From: Gilliamella sp. Choc4-2
GTDB lineage: Bacteria; Pseudomonadota; Gammaproteobacteria; Enterobacterales; Orbaceae
Direction: 5' to 3'
DNA length: 64,000 nucleotides
Assembly (NCBI RefSeq): GCF_001690355.1
Contig: NZ_LZHG01000054.1
Coordinates: forward strand, 1-64,000
A program made the translations under genes and the position numbers. The notes under the pieces were generated by a model that made no database searches, was not told the DNA's origin, and worked only from the letters and a program-made list of their open reading frames with translations. Shown in pieces: positions 21,957 to 29,890 of this stretch (the stretch's first letter is position 1; every line of letters starts with the position of its first letter).

Positions 21957-23360
21957 ATGAATAGCGAATTACAGTTACCACCCTTTGTATATCGTATATT
22001 ACCGTGGATTGCGGCATTTGCATTCTTTATGCAATCACTTGATACCTCGATATTAAACACAGCACTCCCCACTATGGCTAATGATCTTAATGAATCCCCA
22101 TTAAATATGCAATCAGCCGTGATAAGTTATGCTTTGACTCTTGCATTATTTATTCCTGTTAGTGGTTTTTTGTCAGATAAATTTGGCACAAGAAATATTT
22201 TTGTTATGGCCGTTTCACTATTTACACTAGGATCCTTACTTTGTGCTTTATCTAATTCATTGATTTTTTTAGATGTATCACGAGTTATTCAAGGTGTTGG
22301 TGGCTCGATGATGGTACCTATATCACGTTTAGTATTAATAAAATCTTTTAAACGTAGTGATTTTTTATCTGCTTTAAATACGGCCACAATTCCAGGCTTA
22401 ATTGGTCCTGTTTTAGGACCAGTATTGGGGGGATATTTGGTTGATATGGTCAGTTGGCATTGGGTATTTTTTATTAATTTACCTATTGGTATTTTAGGAG
22501 TGATAATCAGTTGGAAATATATGCCTAATTTAAAAGGTCAACGTATGCCTTTTGACCTATTCGGTTTTATTTTTATCGTTATTAGCTTTATAAGTGCCAC
22601 ATTAAGTGTTGAGATTTTAAGCCAAAATCAGACATATTTGCTTCCATTACTACTTGCAATAATCAGCCTACTTTTTTTATTGATTTATCGTGAGCATGCA
22701 AGAAAGAAACTCAACCCTTTATTCCCATTATCACTTTTTAAGATTCGAACGTTCAAAATCGGTATTATTGGCAATCTCGCTTGCCGATTAGGGATATCAG
22801 GCGTGCCTTTTCTAATTCCGTTATTATTACAAGTAGGATTTGGCTACTCAGCTATCTTTGCTGGTTTGATGCTAGTGCCAATGGCTATTGCTTCACTTTG
22901 TACCCGAATATTTATTCCACATATTTTAGCGCGTTTAGGTTATCGTTTCGTACTCGTTACTAATACAATTTTAGCGGGTGTAATGATTTTTTTAATGTCT
23001 CTGTTAAATTTATCGACGCCTCTCATCCTCATTAGCTTATTGCTATTTTGTATTGGTGGCATCAATTCTATGCAATATACTGCCATGAATAGCATAACCT
23101 TAGCTAACTTAGAAAATGATAATACAAGTAGTGGTAATAGTTTAATGGCCGTAAATCAGCAATTAGCAATCAGTTTTGGTACTGGTTTTGGAGCTGTTTT
23201 ACTACGATTGATTAGTAACTCAGCTAGTACGCTTCACGCATTTCAATTAACATTTGTTATACTTGGCGTGGTTACGGTGCTATCCGGCTTCATTTTCGCA
23301 CAACTAAAAAAACAAGATGGACAAAATCTAACTACTCATCACCAAAAAACAAGGAGATAA
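21957..23360 (+). CDS. mdtD: MFS drug exporter, MdtD-like (DHA2 family)
   Basis: A 467-residue major-facilitator protein of the 14-helix drug:H+ antiporter-2 type. It is closest to E. coli MdtD (470): FMQSLDTSILNTALPTMA, GFLSDKFGTRNIF, SRVIQGVGGSMMVPISRL and GPVLGPVLGGYLVD (motif C of antiporters). The product is an inner-membrane exporter; substrates cannot be read from sequence. No mdtABC or baeSR genes are nearby, unlike in E. coli, so it acts alone or with unlinked partners. It ends 4 bases before gloC. The 290-base gap upstream contains a slightly GC-richer patch near 21738-21815 that I could not assign. Confidence 0.85.
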   Translation: MNSELQLPPFVYRILPWIAAFAFFMQSLDTSILNTALPTMANDLNESPLNMQSAVISYALTLALFIPVSGFLSDKFGTRNIFVMAVSLFTLGSLLCALSNSLIFLDVSRVIQGVGGSMMVPISRLVLIKSFKRSDFLSALNTATIPGLIGPVLGPVLGGYLVDMVSWHWVFFINLPIGILGVIISWKYMPNLKGQRMPFDLFGFIFIVISFISATLSVEILSQNQTYLLPLLLAIISLLFLLIYREHARKKLNPLFPLSLFKIRTFKIGIIGNLACRLGISGVPFLIPLLLQVGFGYSAIFAGLMLVPMAIASLCTRIFIPHILARLGYRFVLVTNTILAGVMIFLMSLLNLSTPLILISLLLFCIGGINSMQYTAMNSITLANLENDNTSSGNSLMAVNQQLAISFGTGFGAVLLRLISNSASTLHAFQLTFVILGVVTVLSGFIFAQLKKQDGQNLTTHHQKTRR

Positions 23361-23364
23361 ATCT

Positions 23365-23997
23365 ATGTTCCAATACCAAATCATCCCAGTTACCACTTTT
23401 CAAGAAAATTGTAGCATTATTTGGTGTGATGAAACCATGGAAGGTGCATTTATTGATCCCGGAGGCGAACCCGAACTGCTTATAAAAGCAGTTGAAAAAC
23501 TAGGTGTTAATATTAAGCAGATTTTATTAACCCATGGACATTTGGATCATGTTGGTGCTGCAACTATGTTGGCTAAACATTATGATGTGAAGATTATTGG
23601 ACCAAGCCAAGAAGACGAATTTTTATTAACAAGTTTGCCACAACAAAGTATACAATTCGGTTTTCCTTATACTGATAGCTTTTTGCCTGATCGTTGGTTA
23701 AAAGAAGGCGAGCAGATTCAAGTTGGTAATATTAGCCTTGATGTCCTTTTTTGCCCTGGTCACACGCCTGGACATATTGTTTTTATTAACCACTTGGATA
23801 AGCTGGCTTTTGTCGGCGATGTATTATTTAAAAGTAGTATAGGAAGAACTGATTTTCCACGAGGCAACCATGCCGATTTAATTTCATCAATCACGAATAA
23901 ATTATTACCACTTGGAGATAACTTTATTTTTGTACCAGGTCACGGACCAATGTCAAGTTTTGGTCATGAACGAGTTAGTAATCCTTACTTAGTTTAA
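23365..23997 (+). CDS. gloC: Type II hydroxyacylglutathione hydrolase GloC
   Basis: A 210-residue metallo-beta-lactamase-fold enzyme like E. coli GloC (YcbL, 215). The metal motif THGHLDHVGAA, a second histidine in CPGHTPGHIVF, the bridging Asp in AFVGDVLFKSSIGRTDFPRG and the C-terminal FVPGHGPMSSFG are all present. It completes methylglyoxal detoxification by hydrolysing S-lactoylglutathione. A GGAGAT ribosome site overlaps the end of the exporter gene, so it is likely cotranscribed with it. Confidence 0.92.
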   Translation: MFQYQIIPVTTFQENCSIIWCDETMEGAFIDPGGEPELLIKAVEKLGVNIKQILLTHGHLDHVGAATMLAKHYDVKIIGPSQEDEFLLTSLPQQSIQFGFPYTDSFLPDRWLKEGEQIQVGNISLDVLFCPGHTPGHIVFINHLDKLAFVGDVLFKSSIGRTDFPRGNHADLISSITNKLLPLGDNFIFVPGHGPMSSFGHERVSNPYLV

Positions 23998-24011
23998 GTA
24001 ACACATTGTCT

Positions 24012-24056
24012 TTAATTATCACACTCTTTATTTTAGAGTGTGATAATTAAAAAAGC
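24012..24056. terminator. Strong terminator after gloC
   Basis: A perfect 16-bp stem (24012-24027 with 24035-24050) around a 7-base loop. On the plus strand it lacks a T run (AAAAAAG follows). On the minus strand the distal arm runs into T-rich sequence. It separates gloC from the bioY control region. Confidence 0.75.
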
Positions 24057-24067
24057 CTATTTTTCAC

Positions 24068-24112
24068 TTTCAGATGTAAACAATTTTTCAATAAAAATGT
24101 TTACATCTGAAA
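24068..24112. promoter_or_regulatory. BirA-type biotin operator before bioY
   Basis: Two perfectly inverted 15-base arms (24068-24082 and 24098-24112) are separated by 15 bases. Their inner cores ATGTAAACA and TGTTTACAT match the known BirA operator pattern TTGTAAACC-N15-GGTTTACAA. BirA bound to biotinyl-AMP represses biotin genes at such sites. The position 48 bases before bioY, a biotin transporter gene, fits biotin repression of uptake. Confidence 0.88.
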
Positions 24113-24159
24113 CGATTGCGCTATTATAGTTCTATTATTTATATAAAAGGTAGAAAATA

Positions 24160-24747
24160 ATGAAACAACAACTGACTTCGTATTATCCAACATTTATCAC
24201 GACACTGGTAAATTTATCTTCTTGGCAACGTAAATTATTGGTCACTACCAGTGCAGCATTACTTTTAGGATTAGCCGCTAATATTAGCATTCCTACTTAC
24301 CCTGTTCCATTTACATTACAATCATTGGCAGTATTGTTAATTGGTGCTTTTTTAGGTCGTAAACTAGGCGCATTAGCAATAATTCAATACCTTTTTTTAG
24401 GCGCCATGGGACTACCTCTATTCGCTAATGGTAGCGGAGGGATTATGGCACTAGCATCGCCTTCTTCGGGTTACTTGTATGGTTATGTATTTAGCGCCTA
24501 TTTAGCAGGTTTTGCAGCAGAAAAAGGGTATGATCGTCACTTTATTTTAGGCTTAATTGCATTCGCTTGTGCACACCAATTGTTATTTGTATTTGGTGTC
24601 GTCTATTTAATGGGCTATTTAAACATTACACTTATTGATGCTTTAAAAGTGGGTTATTTCCCATTTGTTGGTGTTGATGCGCTTAAATTTATTATTGCAA
24701 CTTGTGTAATGTTTTCGCTATGGCGCTATCGTGCAAAAAAACAATAA
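24160..24747 (+). CDS. bioY: Biotin transporter BioY (ECF substrate-binding subunit)
   Basis: A 195-residue hydrophobic protein with about six membrane helices and the BioY family signature (IPTYPVPFTLQSLAVLLIGAFLGRKLG..., MGLPLFANGSGG, SSGYLYGYVFSAYLAGFAAEKG). It binds biotin in the inner membrane and may work with an ECF energy module (BioM/BioN-type), but no such genes are adjacent. The BirA-like operator upstream supports the assignment. Confidence 0.93.
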   Translation: MKQQLTSYYPTFITTLVNLSSWQRKLLVTTSAALLLGLAANISIPTYPVPFTLQSLAVLLIGAFLGRKLGALAIIQYLFLGAMGLPLFANGSGGIMALASPSSGYLYGYVFSAYLAGFAAEKGYDRHFILGLIAFACAHQLLFVFGVVYLMGYLNITLIDALKVGYFPFVGVDALKFIIATCVMFSLWRYRAKKQ

Positions 24748-25312
24748 TCTCCAATGTGGAGATATTATCTTCCAAAGCCTTAAAAAAAATAATGCTTTTA
24801 ATGGCGCTGTAAGCCTTTCAGGTGCAGTGCCAAATATAGATGAAATAACCAAAAGCATTAATCATGTTGGTTTATATATTGGAAATAATACTGTTATTGA
24901 AGCAACGCAAAGCTATGGCGTGATTGAACAGTCATTGACTAATTTTATTTGTACAGCTAAGCATAACATCATTGGTAGAATCCATGATTTAGTTATTATT
25001 CAAAATGCATTAAGGCGGGTAAAGAAATGTTTAGGCTCACCTTACAATCACAGCTTTCATCCCAATGCAGATGGGTTTTATTGCAGCGAGCTAATTACTT
25101 ATGCCTTTAAAACTGAGCAAGGTAATGATTATTTTGCATTATATCCAATGAATTTTAAAGATTTAACGACAAATGAAATTTTATCTTATTGGGTCGATTA
25201 TTATCGCGATCTAAATCAGATTATTCCACAACAAGAATTAGGATCTCACCCACAACAGTTACTTAGACAAAACCACTTATTCAAGACCATCCTAACACTT
25301 GAATTATTCTAA
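24731..25312 (+). CDS. YiiX/YebB-like permuted NlpC/P60 cysteine hydrolase
   Basis: A 193-residue protein of the circularly permuted NlpC/P60 (YiiX/YebB-like) family. CGDIIFQSL lies at the start, the catalytic histidine is in NHVGLYIG, and the catalytic cysteine is in GFYCSELITYAF. There is no signal peptide, so it is probably cytoplasmic. Relatives cleave peptide, amide or acyl bonds; the substrate is unknown. It starts at GTG 24731, overlapping the last 17 bases of bioY in another frame, so translation is probably coupled to bioY and its expression to biotin status. No other start gives the conserved CGDII segment. Confidence 0.75.
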   Translation: MQKNNNLQCGDIIFQSLKKNNAFNGAVSLSGAVPNIDEITKSINHVGLYIGNNTVIEATQSYGVIEQSLTNFICTAKHNIIGRIHDLVIIQNALRRVKKCLGSPYNHSFHPNADGFYCSELITYAFKTEQGNDYFALYPMNFKDLTTNEILSYWVDYYRDLNQIIPQQELGSHPQQLLRQNHLFKTILTLELF

Positions 25313-25346
25313 AAGGAGGTAATTAACACAAAAAAGCATTTTACTA

Positions 25347-25375
25347 TTGACATAGCGCCATTAAATCTATAATAT
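25347..25375 (+). promoter_or_regulatory. Promoter of tRNA-Asn
   Basis: A consensus TTGACA at 25347-25352 is followed by TATAATAT at 25368-25375. Spacing is 15 bases to TATAAT or 17 to TAATAT. A GCGCGC discriminator follows, typical of stringently controlled stable-RNA promoters. The tRNA begins 18 bases later. Confidence 0.75.
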
Positions 25376-25392
25376 GCGCGCTACATTTCGGT

Positions 25393-25468
25393 TCCTCCAT
25401 AGTTCAGTCGGTAGAACGGCGGACTGTTAATCCGTATGTCACAGGTTCAAGTCCTGTTGGAGGAGCCA
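25393..25468 (+). tRNA. asnT: tRNA-Asn (anticodon GTT)
   Basis: 76 bases with an encoded CCA end. The acceptor arms TCCTCCA/TGGAGGA pair, the D-loop is AGTTCAGTCGGTAGAAC, the anticodon GTT is at 25426-25428, and the T-arm is CAGGTTCAAGTCCTG. The sequence is almost identical to E. coli tRNA-Asn. It stands alone, not in a tRNA cluster. Confidence 0.97.
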
Positions 25469-25791
25469 ATATCTATATAATATTAGCAAAAGATTTTCTA
25501 AATTCTGATTTTTTTGAAAAATTGATCAGCTGCACAAATTAGTCGAGCTTCTTTCTTTGAGCCATTTCCACATTTAGTCTTATTCACTCCATAATTAGTT
25601 AGCTAGCATATCAATTACGTTAAAAAATAATAATTCTAATTTTTTCTTTTAACGGCATATTATATTAAATAATATTTCATCAAAAATGTTAAGATAACCA
25701 ACTTCTTTAGAAGTTTATATTTACAATATATCTTCATTTCCAAATTTTACTTTGGAATTTGTAAAATTTAAGAACAAAGAGATTAAGAATA
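25469..25791. other. Intergenic region with two inverted repeats before the R-M genes
   Basis: AT-rich. AACTTCT-TT-AGAAGTT (25700-25715) and TTCCAAA-TTTTAC-TTTGGAA (25738-25757) are perfect dyads 92 and 50 bases before the methyltransferase start. Such dyads are where control proteins of R-M systems often bind, but no controller gene is seen here. The second dyad could also form an RNA hairpin in the leader. No integrase or tRNA-end duplication was found. Confidence 0.45.
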
Positions 25792-27828
25792 ATGGTGCAA
25801 TCAATCGAACCCAATATTGCAGATTTAGCTAACGGTTGGCTTAAATCACATCAATTAGACTATAAATTAGAACAAGAATCATTAAATACTGAAATAGATA
25901 AAGCACTTTCCGATTACTTTACTAAAAACGGCGGAAATGGTGCAAATCGCCCCGATGTGAAGTTGTTGCTACAACATGAAAATATGAATTTTTACCCTGT
26001 CCTTATTGAATATAAAGGATATAAAAATAAACTCGTAAAACTAGACAATCAAGGACAAGTTGAGAATAGAACAGCAAAAAATGAGCCCCATTTTAAAAAT
26101 ATCAATTCATATGCAGTAAACGGAGCTGTCCATTATGCTAATGCTATACTGCACCATACCAGTTACACCGATATTATCGCTATCGGAATGACCGGTTATA
26201 AAGACGAAAATGAAAAAATACAATATCAAATAGGGGTTTATTATGTTTCAAAAAGTAATTTTGGGATAGGTCAAAAAGTTGGCGAATTTTCAGATTTATC
26301 TTTTTTAAAAAGAGAAAACTTTTATGCTTTTATCGAGCAAGTAAAATCGTTAAGCCTAACACAAGAAGAGATTGAGAAGCTCAAAGAACAACGTGAAAGA
26401 GAAATTAATGCGAGTCTGGTAAAGCTTAATAATGACATATACCAAAATGAAAAAGGATTAGGAGAAAACGATCGAGTTTATCTGGTTGCTGCCTCTATTA
26501 TTGCAACATTGGGGATACCCGGTAAAGTGGCGCCTCTTGAAAAAGAAGATTTAAAATCGTCTATCGAAAAAGGCAATACAGATGGAGATATAATTGTTCG
26601 AAAAATCAAAGCATTTTTAGAGGAAAAGAAATTACCTAATGAGAAAAAAGACCTTATTCTAAGAACTTTGCAAAATACTCTTACCACCGAAAACATCAAT
26701 AAAGTCAATAATGGGGAATCTCAGTTAAAAAGAGTGTTTACTAAAATTATTGATGATTTAGGTATCTATTACAAAATCGGATTAACGACTGATTTTACGG
26801 GAAAACTCTTTAATGAAATGTATTCTTGGTTAGGCTTTACTCAAGATAAACTTAACGACGTAGTACTCACACCTTCGTATGTTGCTACCCTTTTAGTAAA
26901 ATTGGCACGAATAAATAAAGACTCCTACGTTTGGGATTTTGCAACAGGATCTGCCGGCTTACTTGTTGCCGCAATGAACGAAATGCTGAATGATGCTAAA
27001 AACAGCATTACATCGCCGGATAAACTCAAGCAAAAAGAGATTCAAATAAAAGCCGAACAATTGCTAGGTTTAGAAGTCCTTTCCAGTGTATATATGTTGG
27101 CAATTTTAAATATGATCTTAATGGGAGACGGAAGCTCAAATATTTTAAATAAAGATTCCTTAATCGACTTTGATGGTAATTACGGCTTTGGAAAACCGAA
27201 CGAAAAATTCCCGGCAGATGCTTTTATACTCAACCCGCCTTATTCTGCAAAAGGTAATGGGATGATTTTTGTAGAAAAAGCGCTTAATATGATGAATAAA
27301 GGGTATGCAGCCATCATTATACAAAATTCTGCCGGTTCCGGTAAAGCAAAAGAATACAATCAAAGAATTTTAAAAAAACATACCCTTCTAGCCAGTATAA
27401 AAATGCCTATTGATTTATTTATCGGCAAATCAAGCGTACAAACAAATATTTATGTGTTTAAAATAAATGAAAAGCATGAAAAAGATGAAATGGTGAAGTT
27501 TATTGACTTCTCAAACGACGGATACACACGAACTAACCGCAAAAAAGCAAGTAACAATTTAAAAGATACAGGCAGAGCGATAGAACGATATCAAGAATTA
27601 GTTAACTTGGTACGTTTTGGGCGGAGTAAACTTAATATTTTTACCGATAAAGAGTATTACGAAAATACCATAGACCCTGAAAATGGCACTGATTGGAACC
27701 AAAGCGCACCAATTGATACCAAACCGACATTACAAGACTTTAAGAAAACAGTCAGCGACTATTTGGCTTGGGAAGTCTCCAATTTACTAAAGCAACAAAA
27801 CAAAGAAGAGGAAAGGCTGGGAAAGTAG
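25792..27828 (+). CDS. Restriction nuclease-N6-adenine methyltransferase (type IIG/BcgI-like R-M subunit)
   Basis: A 678-residue fusion. The N-terminal domain has a PD-(D/E)xK pattern: Glu35 in LNTEIDKAL, RPD with Asp55, and IEYKG with Glu73 and Lys75. A helical middle follows. The HsdM/N6_Mtase core has SAM motif I DFATGSAGLL near residue 382 and catalytic NPPY at 481-484. This is the layout of the type IIG/IIB family in which one chain cuts and methylates and a separate or fused S part gives specificity, as in BcgI. The final codons G-GGA-AAG-TAG form a candidate -1 frameshift site into the next gene. The gene lies 323 bases after tRNA-Asn and looks acquired, but no mobility gene is present. 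Confidence 0.88.
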   Translation: MVQSIEPNIADLANGWLKSHQLDYKLEQESLNTEIDKALSDYFTKNGGNGANRPDVKLLLQHENMNFYPVLIEYKGYKNKLVKLDNQGQVENRTAKNEPHFKNINSYAVNGAVHYANAILHHTSYTDIIAIGMTGYKDENEKIQYQIGVYYVSKSNFGIGQKVGEFSDLSFLKRENFYAFIEQVKSLSLTQEEIEKLKEQREREINASLVKLNNDIYQNEKGLGENDRVYLVAASIIATLGIPGKVAPLEKEDLKSSIEKGNTDGDIIVRKIKAFLEEKKLPNEKKDLILRTLQNTLTTENINKVNNGESQLKRVFTKIIDDLGIYYKIGLTTDFTGKLFNEMYSWLGFTQDKLNDVVLTPSYVATLLVKLARINKDSYVWDFATGSAGLLVAAMNEMLNDAKNSITSPDKLKQKEIQIKAEQLLGLEVLSSVYMLAILNMILMGDGSSNILNKDSLIDFDGNYGFGKPNEKFPADAFILNPPYSAKGNGMIFVEKALNMMNKGYAAIIIQNSAGSGKAKEYNQRILKKHTLLASIKMPIDLFIGKSSVQTNIYVFKINEKHEKDEMVKFIDFSNDGYTRTNRKKASNNLKDTGRAIERYQELVNLVRFGRSKLNIFTDKEYYENTIDPENGTDWNQSAPIDTKPTLQDFKKTVSDYLAWEVSNLLKQQNKEEERLGK

Positions 27829-28964
27829 ATTCCTCACTTAGCAAAAAGTTGCAAGAAGTTAAGTGGGGTGAATTTAAATTAGGAGATTTGTTTGATATAA
27901 AGAACACGTTAAGTTTTAACAAAGAAAAACTTAACGTTGGTAATCAATATGATTATGTTACTAGAACATCCCAAAATCAGGGAATCTTGATGGAAACAGG
28001 ATATATAAATAAAGAAAATCTGAATTCATCCGGAAATTGGAGCTTAGGGCTTTTACAGATGGATTTTTTCTATCGTCAAAAGCCATGGTATGCGGGTCAA
28101 TTTGTAAGAAAAATTGTGCCTAAAATTCAACTTAAGAAAAATTCTGTATTATATTTCACAGCACTTTTGAATAAACAAAAACAAAATTTATTATCTGTGC
28201 TTGTTAGAGATGTCGATAAAACTTTCTTAAATACAATAGTTCAATTACCTATTTTAAAAGATGGTCAGATAAATTTTGATTTTATGGAAAATTTTATAGC
28301 GGAACTGGAAGCAGAGCGTATAGCGGAACTGGAAGCCTATTTATCTGTTACAGGCTTAAAAGATTACACTTTAACAAAAGAAGAGCAACAAGCTTTAGAT
28401 GATTTTGAAAGTGATCAATTTAGTTTTAGTCAGTTTAGAACTGGATATTTGTTTTATATAAATTCATATAAAAAACGATTTGATGCAAATAAAGTTTATA
28501 TTTCTGATTTTGGAAAACCTTATGTGGTTAGAACGAATTTATGTAATGGGATACGTGGTTATATAAATGAGGATGAACAATTTTTAAATGAAGCGAACAC
28601 TTTGTCTTTTGGTCAAGATACGGCAACAATCTTTTATCAGAAAGAACCTTATTTTACTGGTGATAAAATAAAAATTTTGAAATCAAAAGATGATCGTTTT
28701 AATAAGTTAAACGGATTATTTTTTGTTTCAACGATGCAAAAATCTTTTAGTTGCTTTAGTTGGGGAAGATCAAGCTTTAATACAAATATTATAGAAAAAC
28801 AATTCATAAAACTTCCTATAAAAAATGGTCAGCCTAATTATTCAATAATGGAAACATTTATCTCTGCTATTCAAAAATTAGTAATTAAAGATGTTGTTTT
28901 ATATGCTAATAAAAAAATTGCAGCAACAAAAATGGTGGTACAATCAGAAAATAATAAGAATTAA
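27768..28964 (+). CDS. hsdS: Specificity (S) subunit of the R-M system
   Basis: Up to 398 residues with two target-recognition halves. The first begins at WGEFKLGDLFDIKNTLSF, and the second at FRTGYLFYINSYKKRFDANKV. Between them is a helical spacer with a repeated IAELEAER. The two halves should read the two parts of a split DNA target. No ATG or GTG lies near the 5' end. The only nearby starts are TTG 27768, inside the methyltransferase gene with no clear ribosome site, and TTG 27849, just before the conserved WGEFKLGDLF. Expression may therefore come from a -1 frameshift out of the upstream gene, which lies in the matching frame. Confidence 0.8.
   Translation: MGSLQFTKATKQRRGKAGKVDSSLSKKLQEVKWGEFKLGDLFDIKNTLSFNKEKLNVGNQYDYVTRTSQNQGILMETGYINKENLNSSGNWSLGLLQMDFFYRQKPWYAGQFVRKIVPKIQLKKNSVLYFTALLNKQKQNLLSVLVRDVDKTFLNTIVQLPILKDGQINFDFMENFIAELEAERIAELEAYLSVTGLKDYTLTKEEQQALDDFESDQFSFSQFRTGYLFYINSYKKRFDANKVYISDFGKPYVVRTNLCNGIRGYINEDEQFLNEANTLSFGQDTATIFYQKEPYFTGDKIKILKSKDDRFNKLNGLFFVSTMQKSFSCFSWGRSSFNTNIIEKQFIKLPIKNGQPNYSIMETFISAIQKLVIKDVVLYANKKIAATKMVVQSENNKN
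27819..27868 (+). other. Candidate -1 ribosomal frameshift signal joining the R-M and S genes
   Basis: The heptamer GGGAAAG (27819-27825) is read in zero frame as G-GGA-AAG, which fits the X-XXY-YYZ slippery rule, and TAG follows at once. Six bases later a stem CCTCACTTA/TAAGTGGGG (27832-27840 with 27860-27868, one G-U pair) encloses a second hairpin GCAA/TTGC (27841-27844 with 27849-27852). Slippage would continue with GTA (27825-27827) into the specificity frame. An indel that split a once-fused gene, or separate TTG initiation of the S gene, remain possible. Confidence 0.5.
28295..28336 (+). repeat. 24-base in-frame tandem repeat in the S spacer
   Basis: A 24-base unit (28295-28318) is followed by 18 identical bases (28319-28336), encoding IAELEAER-IAELEA. 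It lies between the two recognition domains. In type I enzymes such as EcoR124I, copy changes of a short repeat at this place alter the spacing of the recognised DNA halves. Confidence 0.75.
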
Positions 28965-29136
28965 GACTCTCAAATATATAAAAAACATTTTATAGGCGTT
29001 TAGTCGTATAGTTTTAAGCTGTGCTTAAATACGTGCTAACCACCTATAATTTTAATGAGTATAATTATCTCCACGAAAATAGTACAACCCCAAAAGTAAA
29101 AAATCTGTATTGTAAAAATTAAAGGAACTGTTATTA

Positions 29137-29865
29137 ATGCATATACATTTTATTATTCATGAAGCTTTTGAAGCACCTGGTGCCTATGAGCAATGGGCTA
29201 TGATGCATCATCACACTATAACTTATTCTCGCGTTTACCTTAATGAACCACTCCCTAATAGCATTGATGATATCGACTTTCTTATTGTTATGGGCGGTCC
29301 ACAGTCACCATCAACTACCAAACAAGAATGCGCTCATTTTGATTCTAAAGCAGAACAAGCCATTATTTTATCTGCAATAAAAGCAGAGAAAGTAGTCATT
29401 GGTGTATGTCTTGGTTCACAATTAATCGGTGAAGCTTTAGGGGCAAGTTATAGCAATAGCCCAGAAAAAGAAATTGGCAAATTCCCTATTGTATTAACTC
29501 AAATCGGTAAAACAAATCCTTTGTTTACTGATTTTGGTAGCACATTAGAAGTCGGTCATTGGCACAATGATATGCCAGGTTTAACCAAAGATGCTCAAAT
29601 TATTGCTTATAGTGAAGGGTGTCCTCGTCAAATCATTGCATACAGTAAATTTGTTTATGGTTTCCAATGCCATATGGAGTTAACACCTGAAGTGGTCGAA
29701 TTATTAATTACCCATTCACAAAAGGAACTTAGTCAAGCAGAAAAATACCGCTTTGTCGATACACCTGATAAGCTTCGCTCTCATGATTACACTGAAATGA
29801 ATCAAAAACTTTTCACTTTTCTCGACAAGTTAAGCCAACGCTATCTGTCACCTTTAGAAAAATGA
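29137..29865 (+). CDS. Class I glutamine amidotransferase-like protein
   Basis: A 242-residue stand-alone GATase1 domain. The nucleophile is Cys91 in VIGVCLGSQLIG, the oxyanion motif is VMGGPQSPS, and the catalytic His-Glu pair lies in FQCHMELTPE. It resembles the GMP-synthase-type amidotransferase homologue known as YfeJ in Salmonella rather than a biosynthetic subunit, since no synthetase domain follows. The acceptor is unknown. An AAAGGA ribosome site precedes the ATG. It is separated from the R-M genes by 172 bases that include a TTTAAGC/GCTTAAA hairpin. Confidence 0.85.
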   Translation: MHIHFIIHEAFEAPGAYEQWAMMHHHTITYSRVYLNEPLPNSIDDIDFLIVMGGPQSPSTTKQECAHFDSKAEQAIILSAIKAEKVVIGVCLGSQLIGEALGASYSNSPEKEIGKFPIVLTQIGKTNPLFTDFGSTLEVGHWHNDMPGLTKDAQIIAYSEGCPRQIIAYSKFVYGFQCHMELTPEVVELLITHSQKELSQAEKYRFVDTPDKLRSHDYTEMNQKLFTFLDKLSQRYLSPLEK

Positions 29866-29890
29866 CCGATTATATATTGTCGATAAGGGA

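Noticed and set aside
25393..29136. Integration of the R-M block as a genomic island with tRNA-Asn as attachment site
   Set aside because: I found no copy of the tRNA 3' end after the S gene and no integrase, so an island boundary cannot be supported.
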